From an uncultured Bacteroidales bacterium (GTDB lineage Bacteria > Bacteroidota > Bacteroidia > Bacteroidales > Paludibacteraceae), in NCBI GenBank assembly GCA_903912795.1, contig CAIWIS010000404.1, positions 1 through 29,355 on the forward strand: 29,355 nucleotides of DNA, read 5' to 3'. The notes beneath the pieces are model-generated. The model ran no database searches. It was not told the DNA's origin and saw only the letters and a program-made list of their open reading frames with translations. Positions 14,609 through 23,660 of this stretch are shown piece after piece. How positions within the stretch are numbered: the first letter of the stretch is position 1; the number at the start of each line of letters is the position of its first letter. The translations under genes and the position numbers were made by a program.

Positions 14609-17458
14609 TTATTTAATTATTATACTCAAAGTATCAGTTGCTATTTTTGTCTTAACTTTTGCAATATAAACTCCTTTGTTTAAGTGATTAATATTAAATT
14701 TAGTATTATTAGAAGCATAAGTTCTAACAACCTTTCCTTTTAAATCAATCAATTGAAGTGAAATAAATTGGTCTTTTCCAGTGTAAACACACAAAAAATT
14801 GTCGACTTGAAAAACTTTATATGGTGACAGATCCATTTTAGGAGTTACTGTTGTAGTAAGATCTCCACCCAGAATTGGAATCAGATAATTCTGTTGCCCA
14901 ACGTCCAGTTTATAATAAAATGCAACACAGAAATTATAAAGCGGATAGGGTTTATCATAAATGATAGTTCCTGTTGCATCCTTTGGCTCAAAAGTAGGAC
15001 GTAGTGTGGTTTCGGCAGCATCACGTGGATAAAAATATGTGTTATCAACATTCCTTTTATCTAAATCAATATAATTGTAGAAAGCAGCATAATCGTCATT
15101 ATCCCTCAAATTACCTTGTCCATTCAAAATTCCCGTGTTTAAACCTGCATAATTAACTTCTACAACACCTGTCAAATTTCCGGCGCAGGTCAGATAAACA
15201 CAATCTCCATCAACAGTAACCGATGAAATAGCCATCTTTACATTATCGTTATATACGGCAAAACCATAATCGGGTACTTTGTCTAAAGTCTTATCATCCA
15301 ACACTAAAGGTAATTTTGGAACAAGAAATTGAATTTTAATTTTATTGGCATCGGTTGTTCTTGATATAAACTTGGGTTGCAGCGGTATAAAGCGATGATT
15401 CTCAATTTTTGTTTTGTAGTAGGCTTTTGCAATCATTTCACCATACCAGCGGTAACCGTTGGGGTCAAGATGTCCTCCACGGTCAGTAACAGGATATACA
15501 GGACCAGCACAAATTATGTCTTCATTCTCGTTCGAGGCTTCAAGTTCAGCCATACCTATTGCTAATTCTTTGCCCCTTGTGTACTGAGCACCTACTTGAT
15601 ATGTTATAAAAAGTGGTTTTCCGGTCTGATTGTATTTATTCATCGCATCAGTTTGCATGTTGTTTTTAAGTGTAAGCAAAAGTGATTTATAAGTACTTTT
15701 ATCACCTGTAGGTGCAGAGCCAACCGTAAGACCGGTAGATGTGCCGGGTAAAGTATAATTCCACTCACCTTGCATCCAAACTATTGCAGGACAAGTTATG
15801 GGACTATTTGTCATTTTCGCAATGGTTGCTCCCGAATTGATTGTTGTGGTAAAATCATTATAAAGAGTTGTTGTTTGGCATTCCTTTGAAAGTTCTTCAA
15901 TAGATTTACCACCTGTACCACACGAAGTTGAAATAAGGTTCTCCGAATTATTTATTTTCTTTTGGAGGTGATTAACCATGGATGTAATGGTACATTCGCC
16001 CTTGCCATTAGTTCTTGATAAAGCAACAGCGACATCATTGGCACAGAGGTTGGAGATTAATGGTTTAAAGGTACTTAAGTTAGAATTACCATTATTAATC
16101 CAAACCTGATTACCAATCATATAGTTTCCAGGCACATTATCCACGCTCAATGAAGGATAAGACTGAAATCCGACTGATAAGCTTTGACCGTACATTATAA
16201 AATGCTGATATGCCGGACCCGGAGGTAGGTCTGTTGATGGCACTAATTCGCCGGTATTGAGGATTTGAGCTCCAGTAGAAAATCCTTTAAAATAGACCTG
16301 ATTCAATTGAGCAGTTGATAGTCCTCCTACTCCCACATAAATCCGCCCTGCAGTACCCGTTGATTGTTTGGCTCCTAACCAACCAGTAATTGTAAGCAAT
16401 TTTTCAGGTATCCAACTTACGGAGTGACTGTCAGAAAATGTCAATGAATGAACATTTGTTCCCAATGCAATAGTCGAATTATCCGACAATTTCAATGTCG
16501 ATGAACTCGAAAGACTTGTACCCGTTGCAATTCCAGTTGTACTTAGTTTACCTCCCACCAAATCAATCTGAGATGCAAATGTGGCTGATGTAGAAGTTGG
16601 ATTTAACCTTAATTCGGCAGTTGTATTAATTGAGGTAGTTCCGCTATAAGAATTCGCAGAATTTGTAAAAAGCAAAACACCAGCAGCGGCTGCATTAATC
16701 GTTAAACCTACCCCTGAGTTCCCACTTATAATACCACCTAATGTATATATTCCGATACCACCAATAGTAATAGCATGGGAAGAAGATCCAAGTGACACAT
16801 TGGAATTAAAACTAAGATTAGAACCTATAGCAGCAGGAGCAATAGATGAACCTAATGTGAAATCTCCACCAATTATAATGCCGGAGAATTTTCCGGAGAA
16901 ATCACGGGAAACATCAGTCGCAATAGTCCCACCATTAATTGTCAAAGAGCCTGGTGTAACATTTCCACCCATTGCAATGGTATTTTTAGCTATAATTGTA
17001 CCTGCATTGAGTGTATAACCACCGCCAAAAGAACCTCCCTGAGATACCAGAGTACCACTCCCATTTTTTGTCTGTGCAGCGGCAGCGATACCAGAAAAAG
17101 TCATCGCTGAACAATCAAAAGTTTTACCGGCGCTTACATCAATTATCATATTACCTGTATTGTTGTAATTTCTGATTATGCCAGCCGTCCTACTAAAAGT
17201 TAAATTTTGAGTTACATTAATTCCTGCCCACAAAACATCTGCTGATAACACAGGATTTTCTGTAATAACAGTATTAAAATTGACAATAGGCCCACCGGTT
17301 GTCATAAGTGCCGAAGTGTATGGTCCTGTAGGATTAGTACTCCATGAAGCTCCATTTAATGCCCCACTGCTTCCAAAATAGTTTTGGGTTTGTGATAACA
17401 GCTTATTTATCACTAAAAGGTTTAATATAAATACCAGAAAAAGTATGTTTTTTTTCAT
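14609..17458 (-). CDS. T9SS-secreted PATR beta-helix fused to an SGNH carbohydrate esterase
   Basis: A 949-residue two-part protein. Residues 1-23 are a Sec signal. Residues about 25-325 are PATR strand repeats (GSGTLVSQGGSFGGGYTLNAGTI near 132-155, SANSYSGTTSINTTAELRL near 267-285). The cap module ends at STGELVPS-like NTGELVPS (401-408). Residues about 417-680 form an SGNH/sialate O-acetylesterase-like domain: block I IMYGQSLS with nucleophile S426, SCGTGGKS at 512-519, VWMQGEWN at 560-567, and D659-x3-H663 before LDPNGYRWYGE. A complete Ser-Asp-His set is therefore present, implying deacylation of a sugar. An accessory beta region (about 690-860) follows, then a type A T9SS tail (about 880-949). 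Such esterases usually stand alone; here the beta-helix probably anchors or targets it. It belongs to the susC transcript, with the sulfatase starting 12 bp downstream. Confidence 0.9.
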   Translation of the reverse strand: MKKNILFLVFILNLLVINKLLSQTQNYFGSSGALNGASWSTNPTGPYTSALMTTGGPIVNFNTVITENPVLSADVLWAGINVTQNLTFSRTAGIIRNYNNTGNMIIDVSAGKTFDCSAMTFSGIAAAAQTKNGSGTLVSQGGSFGGGYTLNAGTIIAKNTIAMGGNVTPGSLTINGGTIATDVSRDFSGKFSGIIIGGDFTLGSSIAPAAIGSNLSFNSNVSLGSSSHAITIGGIGIYTLGGIISGNSGVGLTINAAAAGVLLFTNSANSYSGTTSINTTAELRLNPTSTSATFASQIDLVGGKLSTTGIATGTSLSSSSTLKLSDNSTIALGTNVHSLTFSDSHSVSWIPEKLLTITGWLGAKQSTGTAGRIYVGVGGLSTAQLNQVYFKGFSTGAQILNTGELVPSTDLPPGPAYQHFIMYGQSLSVGFQSYPSLSVDNVPGNYMIGNQVWINNGNSNLSTFKPLISNLCANDVAVALSRTNGKGECTITSMVNHLQKKINNSENLISTSCGTGGKSIEELSKECQTTTLYNDFTTTINSGATIAKMTNSPITCPAIVWMQGEWNYTLPGTSTGLTVGSAPTGDKSTYKSLLLTLKNNMQTDAMNKYNQTGKPLFITYQVGAQYTRGKELAIGMAELEASNENEDIICAGPVYPVTDRGGHLDPNGYRWYGEMIAKAYYKTKIENHRFIPLQPKFISRTTDANKIKIQFLVPKLPLVLDDKTLDKVPDYGFAVYNDNVKMAISSVTVDGDCVYLTCAGNLTGVVEVNYAGLNTGILNGQGNLRDNDDYAAFYNYIDLDKRNVDNTYFYPRDAAETTLRPTFEPKDATGTIIYDKPYPLYNFCVAFYYKLDVGQQNYLIPILGGDLTTTVTPKMDLSPYKVFQVDNFLCVYTGKDQFISLQLIDLKGKVVRTYASNNTKFNINHLNKGVYIAKVKTKIATDTLSIIIK

Positions 17459-17569
17459 AACAATAATAGAGTTGATTTTGATTGAGTTAATTCGCTACCG
17501 CTTTTGAAACGTATCTTAAGTGAAAATTTATAGAGTATTGTATTAGATTTATAAATCGTGAATCGATGA

Positions 17570-20500
17570 TTATATTGATGGTTTATTCACAATAATTTTC
17601 TTTCTAAAAAGTTGTTTGTTATTTTCAACCAATAGAATATATACACCCATAGTTAGATTAATATCAAAATCTGATTCAATCCATTCAGGTGCTTTCACTA
17701 ACTGACCTGAGAGATTATAAACACTTACTTTTGATTTTCCATCAGTACCCTGAATAATTAAACGATTTCCGTTATTATAAACTACAAAAGGACTTGCGTT
17801 CAACGTAATTATCGGAGTTGACAAATCGGTTATCATAACGTACAGTTCTTTGATAGCCCACGGACTAGTTATACTTGTTCCCGTTTGCTCAATTTTTATA
17901 TAACGAACTGTTTGTGATGAGCTAAACATAATCTGATTTTCAGCTATTCCTTTTCCAACAGTCATCCAGTTTGTGCCATCGTTTGATACAAAAACAGTAC
18001 AAGAAACAGGCGTATCAGTAGCTTTTATGACATCTAAATAAATTCCCGTGCAGGTTTTAGGTTGAAGCATATCCACTTTGAACCACTGCCCCGGATTTTG
18101 AAATACTGTCAGGGTTGACCAACTTGTGCTGGAAACACCATCAATAGCTTTAGCTGCATCCGTGTTGACAACAGATGCAGTGGCTATCCAACCGGTACGT
18201 GGTAAAAATTCGCTTGAGTTAGGCGAAACAGAAGCTGTGGGTTCAATATTGTTGAGCCACAAACCACATCCCGCTTTGTTGATACCTGTAGAATTGATAA
18301 TGGAAGATTGTATGTAAAACTTTGACAATGAACCATTCACTAGCACATTCACCTGAGGATCAAGATTCGAATTTACCATATTAAATTTGGCAGTGCTTGC
18401 AACTTCGGCAAAAACTTTTTTTCCTGGAGCCCGATAATGAGCCGTTTGTAATTCAATAATTCCACCCTGAATCTGATTAGAAATTTCGTAGACATTACCC
18501 CAAAAATCTGCAGTATAAAAAGTTGATTTACCTGTAAAACCGGCAGAGGTTTCTAAATAGCGTGTTAAAGGTTGGTTCGCAGCGATGTTTGTACCATCAG
18601 ATAGCGGACCTGGAATACTTACGATTTGTGAATTAATAAAATCAAAACCACCTGCACCAATTGCTTCAAAATTGAACGTTTTTACTCCTGCATCCATAGC
18701 CGTACCCATTGAAATACCACTCGGACCTGTTCCGTCAATTGAAGAGAGTATCACCGATTTCGCAGCTCCATAATCGAAATTGTTATATAATGTTTGGTTC
18801 GTACAATTTCCTAAAATCAGGAATTGTAAGTTTCGAAACATATAAGTAAAAATGCTATCTTTTCCAACAGTTGAAGATGGGTCGGGCGAGTTCGGAAAAA
18901 AGCCACACTTTGATTGCATACCCCAGGTATATGGAAAGCAATTGAACTGTGCATTACTAATTAACCCATTTGCAGAAGCTCCCCCTACACGAATTCCAAC
19001 ATTGAATACATGACCGGCAGGATATTCCACATAATGATTATCACATTTATTACTGAAAAGGTCAATGGCTTTGTAAGTAGCACGAAAATTTGTGTTGACA
19101 ATATAGGTGTTTGCATTACCACGTACACAGTATGGATATTGAAAGATATTTGGTAAAAGTGTGGATAATTGTTCGGGATAATTGAAGGTTACGCCTCGCA
19201 AGCCACTATTGGGTTCCATCGATATAAAAGGAGTCGAAGTTTCAGGTTGCCCTTTCCCTGCATATACTTCCAACACAGTTCCACAGCCTTGTGGATCGCA
19301 TTTATTGTCAACGGCACCTTTTAATTCAACGCCAGAGGGAATACTCAAATTACTGAGAAACTTATAACGCCCGGGAGGCATAAAAACAATTCCACCACCA
19401 TCGGTTTGCGCCTTGTTTAAAGTTGTTTGCAGTGCCGTAGCATTATCAGCAGCCGATGTGGATACACCAAAATCTGTAGCCAGATACATTACCATCCTAG
19501 CTGGTTTCTGCTTTATATCATCCGAAGTTGTGTGTTGAAAAGCAGGTACTGCTGACATCACAACCGGTGTATGGTCGATGATATTATCGTATTTCGACGT
19601 ATTTTTTATTTGTAACGCTTGTTGAAATGTATTCCCGGTAATGACTGAACGTACATCAGAACCCAAATTGATTTGAGGTGTTGAATTATTGAAAACATTG
19701 TTGGTCATTGAAATAACCCCACCTAAAAGGTCAACCCCTCCCTGATTGATAGTACATTGACTCATCAAAATTTTAGTCTTGGTATTGGTAGAAATATAAA
19801 TAGCCGATTTGGATGCACTTATATCACAGGCCATTATCTGCATTAATCCATCTACACAATCAGCCAGATAAAACCCATATTCACAGTTAATAATCTTGTA
19901 GCGCGTGTGCATCTGCCCCACAACATTCACTCTATCAGCATAAACTCCATATTTGCAGTTACTAAATTCCGAACCGTAATGATTTCCATTGGCACATTTA
20001 GTAGTATCTGAAATAGACGTACTTGCATAATATCCTTTATTGTAGCCATCCACTCTTACAAAACAACAATTTGACCAATCATTTCGACGCATGATTATTC
20101 CCACACCATTGTTGTAAATCCAAACAGAGTATGCTCCACCCAAAACAGGTGAATTTGTCAAACCAGAACCAGCCCAAAATGCCGGCGAAAAATCCACAAC
20201 ATCAATTCGACCTACATCGCCAATATTATCAATTTCAATCCCACACGAAAGAGGTGTACCGTATATGCCGTAAATAAAAGGCGATGCGCCACCGTTGTTT
20301 TTCGATAAACTTATGCCATAATATGAATTGACTAGCGTAATATTTGTAGCATTGCAGCTACCGCCACCAAAATAACCAAATTGACCAAAAAGGATGGAAG
20401 GTGGATAAGCTGAGATGTTGTTGGCATTTTGTTCAGGATGCCATATCGCTACATCTTTTACAGCTGCAGCAGGTTGAAGCGTGATAAATGCTTTACTTTC

Positions 20501-20926
20501 AAAGATTTTCCAATCATCCAATGTCGTTCCATGATCTGTTCCTTTACCGTAATAGGCCATTAGGATAGTTCCTTTTATAGTCTGACCTTTCACAGGTTTC
20601 TCCCATTCGCCACGAATAGTAACCCCTTTGGGGACAATCAATTGCCCGAGAATCTTATATTTACCTTCCGGCACAAACAACACACCTCCATTATTTACTC
20701 CTCCGGTAGAACTAACACGTGACCCCAGGTTATCTAACAACTGCTGAAAAAGAGCTGTATTATCGGTAACACCCGTTGGATCCGCTCCATGTTCTATGGC
20801 ATTGTATTTCGCTACAAATGCATCACTGGTAGCATATTTAGGCTGTATCAACTTCCATGTTTGCGCTGAAACGGTAGATAATTGAATAAATAAAATGATT
20901 GAAAACAGTGATTTAATTTTGATCAT
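17570..20926 (-). CDS. T9SS-secreted double pectate-lyase-like beta-helix protein with F5/8C domain
   Basis: An 1118-residue surface protein. Residues 1-21 are a Sec signal. Two Pectate_lyase_3-type right-handed beta-helix domains are in tandem. The first starts at NAIEHGADPTGVTDNTALFQ (42-61), with GGVLFVPEGKYKI and VPKGVTIRGEWE following, and extends to about 440. The second starts near VMYLATDFGVSTSAADNATALQ (479-500), with GGGIVFMPPGRYKF and IPSGVELKG, and extends to about 880. An F5/8 type C (discoidin-like) carbohydrate-binding domain spans about 905-1034 (AIDGVSSTSWSTL...VRYIKIEQTG). A type A T9SS sorting domain ends the protein (about 1045-1118; VSVYNLSGQLV...GVYILLVENN). These helices resemble exo-polygalacturonase, glucanase and tailspike folds, but I see no definite catalytic triad, so the activity is open. 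It is the fourth gene of the susC transcript, 80 bp after the DUF3823 gene. Confidence 0.88.
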   Translation of the reverse strand: MIKIKSLFSIILFIQLSTVSAQTWKLIQPKYATSDAFVAKYNAIEHGADPTGVTDNTALFQQLLDNLGSRVSSTGGVNNGGVLFVPEGKYKILGQLIVPKGVTIRGEWEKPVKGQTIKGTILMAYYGKGTDHGTTLDDWKIFESKAFITLQPAAAVKDVAIWHPEQNANNISAYPPSILFGQFGYFGGGSCNATNITLVNSYYGISLSKNNGGASPFIYGIYGTPLSCGIEIDNIGDVGRIDVVDFSPAFWAGSGLTNSPVLGGAYSVWIYNNGVGIIMRRNDWSNCCFVRVDGYNKGYYASTSISDTTKCANGNHYGSEFSNCKYGVYADRVNVVGQMHTRYKIINCEYGFYLADCVDGLMQIMACDISASKSAIYISTNTKTKILMSQCTINQGGVDLLGGVISMTNNVFNNSTPQINLGSDVRSVITGNTFQQALQIKNTSKYDNIIDHTPVVMSAVPAFQHTTSDDIKQKPARMVMYLATDFGVSTSAADNATALQTTLNKAQTDGGGIVFMPPGRYKFLSNLSIPSGVELKGAVDNKCDPQGCGTVLEVYAGKGQPETSTPFISMEPNSGLRGVTFNYPEQLSTLLPNIFQYPYCVRGNANTYIVNTNFRATYKAIDLFSNKCDNHYVEYPAGHVFNVGIRVGGASANGLISNAQFNCFPYTWGMQSKCGFFPNSPDPSSTVGKDSIFTYMFRNLQFLILGNCTNQTLYNNFDYGAAKSVILSSIDGTGPSGISMGTAMDAGVKTFNFEAIGAGGFDFINSQIVSIPGPLSDGTNIAANQPLTRYLETSAGFTGKSTFYTADFWGNVYEISNQIQGGIIELQTAHYRAPGKKVFAEVASTAKFNMVNSNLDPQVNVLVNGSLSKFYIQSSIINSTGINKAGCGLWLNNIEPTASVSPNSSEFLPRTGWIATASVVNTDAAKAIDGVSSTSWSTLTVFQNPGQWFKVDMLQPKTCTGIYLDVIKATDTPVSCTVFVSNDGTNWMTVGKGIAENQIMFSSSQTVRYIKIEQTGTSITSPWAIKELYVMITDLSTPIITLNASPFVVYNNGNRLIIQGTDGKSKVSVYNLSGQLVKAPEWIESDFDINLTMGVYILLVENNKQLFRKKIIVNKPSI

Positions 20927-21006
20927 ATAAATTTAATAATCAGGAAAAATGCAGGCTGTAACAGAATTCTATTCAGTTAATTGAAATATTAAAGAGGTGT
21001 AAAGTA

Positions 21007-21732
21007 TTATTGTCCAACGAACTCGGCTGCTATTGTTGGACTATAATTGCGTCGTTCTGATAAAGCTCCACTCAGTCGCGCACAAACACGGAAATAATGT
21101 TTCCCTTTTGTAATCGTTGGAAATGGCGTTATCAAAGGTAGTTTAAAGGTTTTATTTAATACATTTGCCTGTGCAGCGCCACCTATTGGAACATACGCAG
21201 CCAATGTATTGTCGAGCGAGTTTGTAAATCCTTCATTTACCCTATTAAAATTACCATACATCACGAAAATCTCCGTAATATTTCCTGTATAGGTAATTGA
21301 GGTTGGTTTCGTAATTGTAAAAAACATTGAATCTCGCGCCACTTCCAAAGCAATACGTAAATATGGAATTCCTTTTATGACAACATTTTGAGGGGTAGTA
21401 GGTGATAACTGTACCCGAATAGTGTCGGTAGAAACCATTGGTACCTTTTGGAGATAAAATTTATAAGTGGTCTCGGGTAATGCATTTTCAATAAAAGTTC
21501 CTTTTTCCATAATTCGCAAATCGAAATAAGTAGGGTTTGAATATTTAGGATTATCTTCCCTGACGCGAACCAGAGCTATATTATCTGCAATCCGACTTTC
21601 AAATGGTTCTCCTGTTTCCGAATCAATGATTTGACCCTTGATGGCACAATTAGGAGCAGGATAATTATCAATTTCAGTACATGATGCTAGTAATGTGGAT
21701 ATTACTGTAATCAAAAAATATATTTTCTTCAT
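21007..21732 (-). CDS. DUF3823 outer-membrane lipoprotein in SusE position
   Basis: I take ATG at 21732 (241 aa), because it gives a good lipoprotein signal (MKKIYFLITVISTLLASC, acylated C18); the longer frame from 21768 adds 12 residues before it. The mature protein matches the DUF3823 family: an N-terminal carboxypeptidase-regulatory-like beta domain (IDNYPAPNCAIKGQIIDSETGEPF..., roughly residues 20-110) followed by a second beta domain (about 115-241, containing GKHYFRVCARLSG). DUF3823 lipoproteins are regularly encoded right after SusC/SusD and are thought to be surface glycan-binding partners of that complex. The gene starts 65 bp after the susD stop. A TAACTTTG element at 21766-21773 could be a secondary promoter, but it lacks the ATTAAT repeats. 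Confidence 0.88.
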   Translation of the reverse strand: MKKIYFLITVISTLLASCTEIDNYPAPNCAIKGQIIDSETGEPFESRIADNIALVRVREDNPKYSNPTYFDLRIMEKGTFIENALPETTYKFYLQKVPMVSTDTIRVQLSPTTPQNVVIKGIPYLRIALEVARDSMFFTITKPTSITYTGNITEIFVMYGNFNRVNEGFTNSLDNTLAAYVPIGGAAQANVLNKTFKLPLITPFPTITKGKHYFRVCARLSGALSERRNYSPTIAAEFVGQ

Positions 21733-21765
21733 TTCTTTATTTTTTTTAGAATTAAAACCAACAAG

Positions 21766-21773
21766 CAAAGTTA
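21766..21773 (-). promoter_or_regulatory. Possible internal -7 element before the DUF3823 gene
   Basis: The minus strand reads TAACTTTG, fitting TAnnTTTG, about 33 bp before the DUF3823 ATG at 21732. Upstream sequence is AT-rich but shows neither a TTG -33 element nor the in-register triple ATTAAT array. A chance match in AT-rich DNA is quite possible. Confidence 0.25.
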
Positions 21774-21796
21774 TTAGGCTTTAATTATTAATTAAA

Positions 21797-23647
21797 TTAG
21801 TATCCAGGATTATCAACAAAAAGAGGATTGATAGCTAACTCTACTGATGGAATTCCATCGTATTGAATTCTTTCCTCAAGATAAGTGATTCCCCGTTGAT
21901 TTTTTCTTTGCAAAATGTATTTATTGTTGGTATAGTCCCACCAAATTTCCAAACCATGTCTTGTTGTGGCTTCAGGATTAACGCCACCAACCATAAAATT
22001 GGAACGAAGTTCTCTCCACCTACGCAAGTCCCAAAACAACTGACCTTCGGCAAAAAATTCTGAACGACGCTCAGCCCGATAGCGTACTTTAGTGAGTTCG
22101 GCTGTAGTTGCAAATTCTTTCACGCCTGCACGTTTTTTTACCAGGTTAATGCATTTCAATCCATTATCAAGTCGGGTTTGAGTTTCGATGGTAGCTTCCG
22201 TGTAATTCAACAATACTTCGGCGTAACGCATTGCAATAAAGTCCGTTTCAGACATCCAATCCTTGCACATCCCTTTTTCTCTGTTTATATCCAGGTATTT
22301 TTTCATAAAAAACCCAGTAACACAATTCAGAATATTACAACCACCGGATGCTCCGGTACCCATAACTGTATTCGCATTGGGTGCAGAAACAAAGGTTTTA
22401 GTCACTTTATCAAATAATTGCCCATAATTATTACCCGTATAGTTTGTTGTGCCAATACGTACTCCTTTTTGAATAGTAATTTTCACACCTTTCACAATGT
22501 CGTTTGGTAAAATAATGGAGGCAAAAAGGCGGGGGTCTCTACCAGTAAATGCACTTTCAACAGTTGAGAGTGTTGCCGATACAGTAGGTACACCTGCACT
22601 ATTAGCACCAAAAAGTGGTGTTGCAGGGCGACCATCTGCAAACTCAAACGCTTCAACACTTTGCAAATAAGGTGATATTTTTTCTCCAAAATCCGGTTTC
22701 AATTGATAGGGTAAAATCAAGTAATCCCAACTATGCGTATGTTTGGTGGCTGTATAATCAAAACCTTTAGCCAAAAGCACTTCAGGACTACTTGCGGCAT
22801 TCAGAAAACTCATTTGAAAGTTAGTTGATCTATCTGCTATGGCATCGTACAAGGTATAAGCTCCACTGTTTATTACCTGTTCAGCTGCATCCATACATAT
22901 TTTATAATAGTTATCAACCCTTGTCAAATCTGTAGCTCTAACCGGATCAACACCTACAAAATGGACTCTATCTACAACACCATATTTAGCTGCCGAAGCT
23001 GCAAAGAGTGCAACTTTCGATTTATATGCTAGCGCTACATATTTATTTGCTCTTCCATAAATTTTGGTTGTACTTAAGTGCAATACAGCAGAATCTAAAT
23101 CGCTCAAAATAAAGTCCCAAACTTCTTCTTCCTGATTTCGGGGCAGCATTAATTCCCCAACATTTTCATTGAATGGTTGAGCTTTCTTCAAAATTGGAAC
23201 ACCGCCCCATGTTTTCACTAAATAAAAGTAGCAAAATGCTCGCAGGAAATAAGCTTCTGATTTGTATGCTTGTTTGATAGAATCGGTAAAGGCAGTTGAT
23301 TTATCTATTTCTACAATAAACTCGTTAATATTTCGGATATTTTTATAAACCGGCGACCAAGTATTTGATAAATTAGTATAGCCTGCACCCCATGTTTCAC
23401 CTGCCCATCCCGAAGGACAAGATTGTCCATTTCCAGGATACTCATTGAATCTTCCATTGCTGAAATTAAAATCCTCAATGGGCAGATTCTGATACATATT
23501 CACAAAATATGCTTCAACGGTTGCTTCGTTATTAAACACCTGTTCGTTCGTTAATAACTTTCTGGGTGATATATCCAAAAAGTCAGAACAACTGTAAATA
23601 ATGCCACTCATTAACAACACAACAATGTATAAATTTAATTTTTTCAT
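21797..23647 (-). CDS. susD: SusD/RagB-family outer-membrane glycan-binding lipoprotein
   Basis: A 616-residue SusD-like lipoprotein. The signal peptide ends in the lipobox IIYSC (C20), followed by SDFLDISPRKLLTNEQVF, the hallmark start of mature SusD proteins. The N-terminal TPR-like region contains DSIKQAYKSEAYFLRAFCYFYLVKTWGGVPI (family hallmark AEA..LRA..Y..L...WG.VP), and the C-terminal region contains the RRxEF/LWDLRRW block (YRAERRSEFFAEGQLFWDLRRW) and closes with NPLFVDNPGY. It is expected at the cell surface, capping the SusC channel and delivering bound oligosaccharide. The gene starts 13 bp after the susC stop, and the pair is followed by the DUF3823 lipoprotein gene. susD is used here as a family label, not as evidence that starch is the substrate. 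Confidence 0.96.
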   Translation of the reverse strand: MKKLNLYIVVLLMSGIIYSCSDFLDISPRKLLTNEQVFNNEATVEAYFVNMYQNLPIEDFNFSNGRFNEYPGNGQSCPSGWAGETWGAGYTNLSNTWSPVYKNIRNINEFIVEIDKSTAFTDSIKQAYKSEAYFLRAFCYFYLVKTWGGVPILKKAQPFNENVGELMLPRNQEEEVWDFILSDLDSAVLHLSTTKIYGRANKYVALAYKSKVALFAASAAKYGVVDRVHFVGVDPVRATDLTRVDNYYKICMDAAEQVINSGAYTLYDAIADRSTNFQMSFLNAASSPEVLLAKGFDYTATKHTHSWDYLILPYQLKPDFGEKISPYLQSVEAFEFADGRPATPLFGANSAGVPTVSATLSTVESAFTGRDPRLFASIILPNDIVKGVKITIQKGVRIGTTNYTGNNYGQLFDKVTKTFVSAPNANTVMGTGASGGCNILNCVTGFFMKKYLDINREKGMCKDWMSETDFIAMRYAEVLLNYTEATIETQTRLDNGLKCINLVKKRAGVKEFATTAELTKVRYRAERRSEFFAEGQLFWDLRRWRELRSNFMVGGVNPEATTRHGLEIWWDYTNNKYILQRKNQRGITYLEERIQYDGIPSVELAINPLFVDNPGY

Positions 23648-23660
23648 GATTTTCAGAGAT

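Noticed and set aside
17459..17569. Separate promoter for the PATR-esterase gene
   Set aside because: No TAnnTTTG and no ATTAAT array could be found in this 111-bp gap, so the gene is assigned to the susC transcript.
21774..21796. A fifth ATTAAT promoter module before the DUF3823 gene
   Set aside because: The TTAAT-like words here are not at an 11-bp period and not in the 9-bp register to the TAACTTTG element, unlike the four accepted modules.
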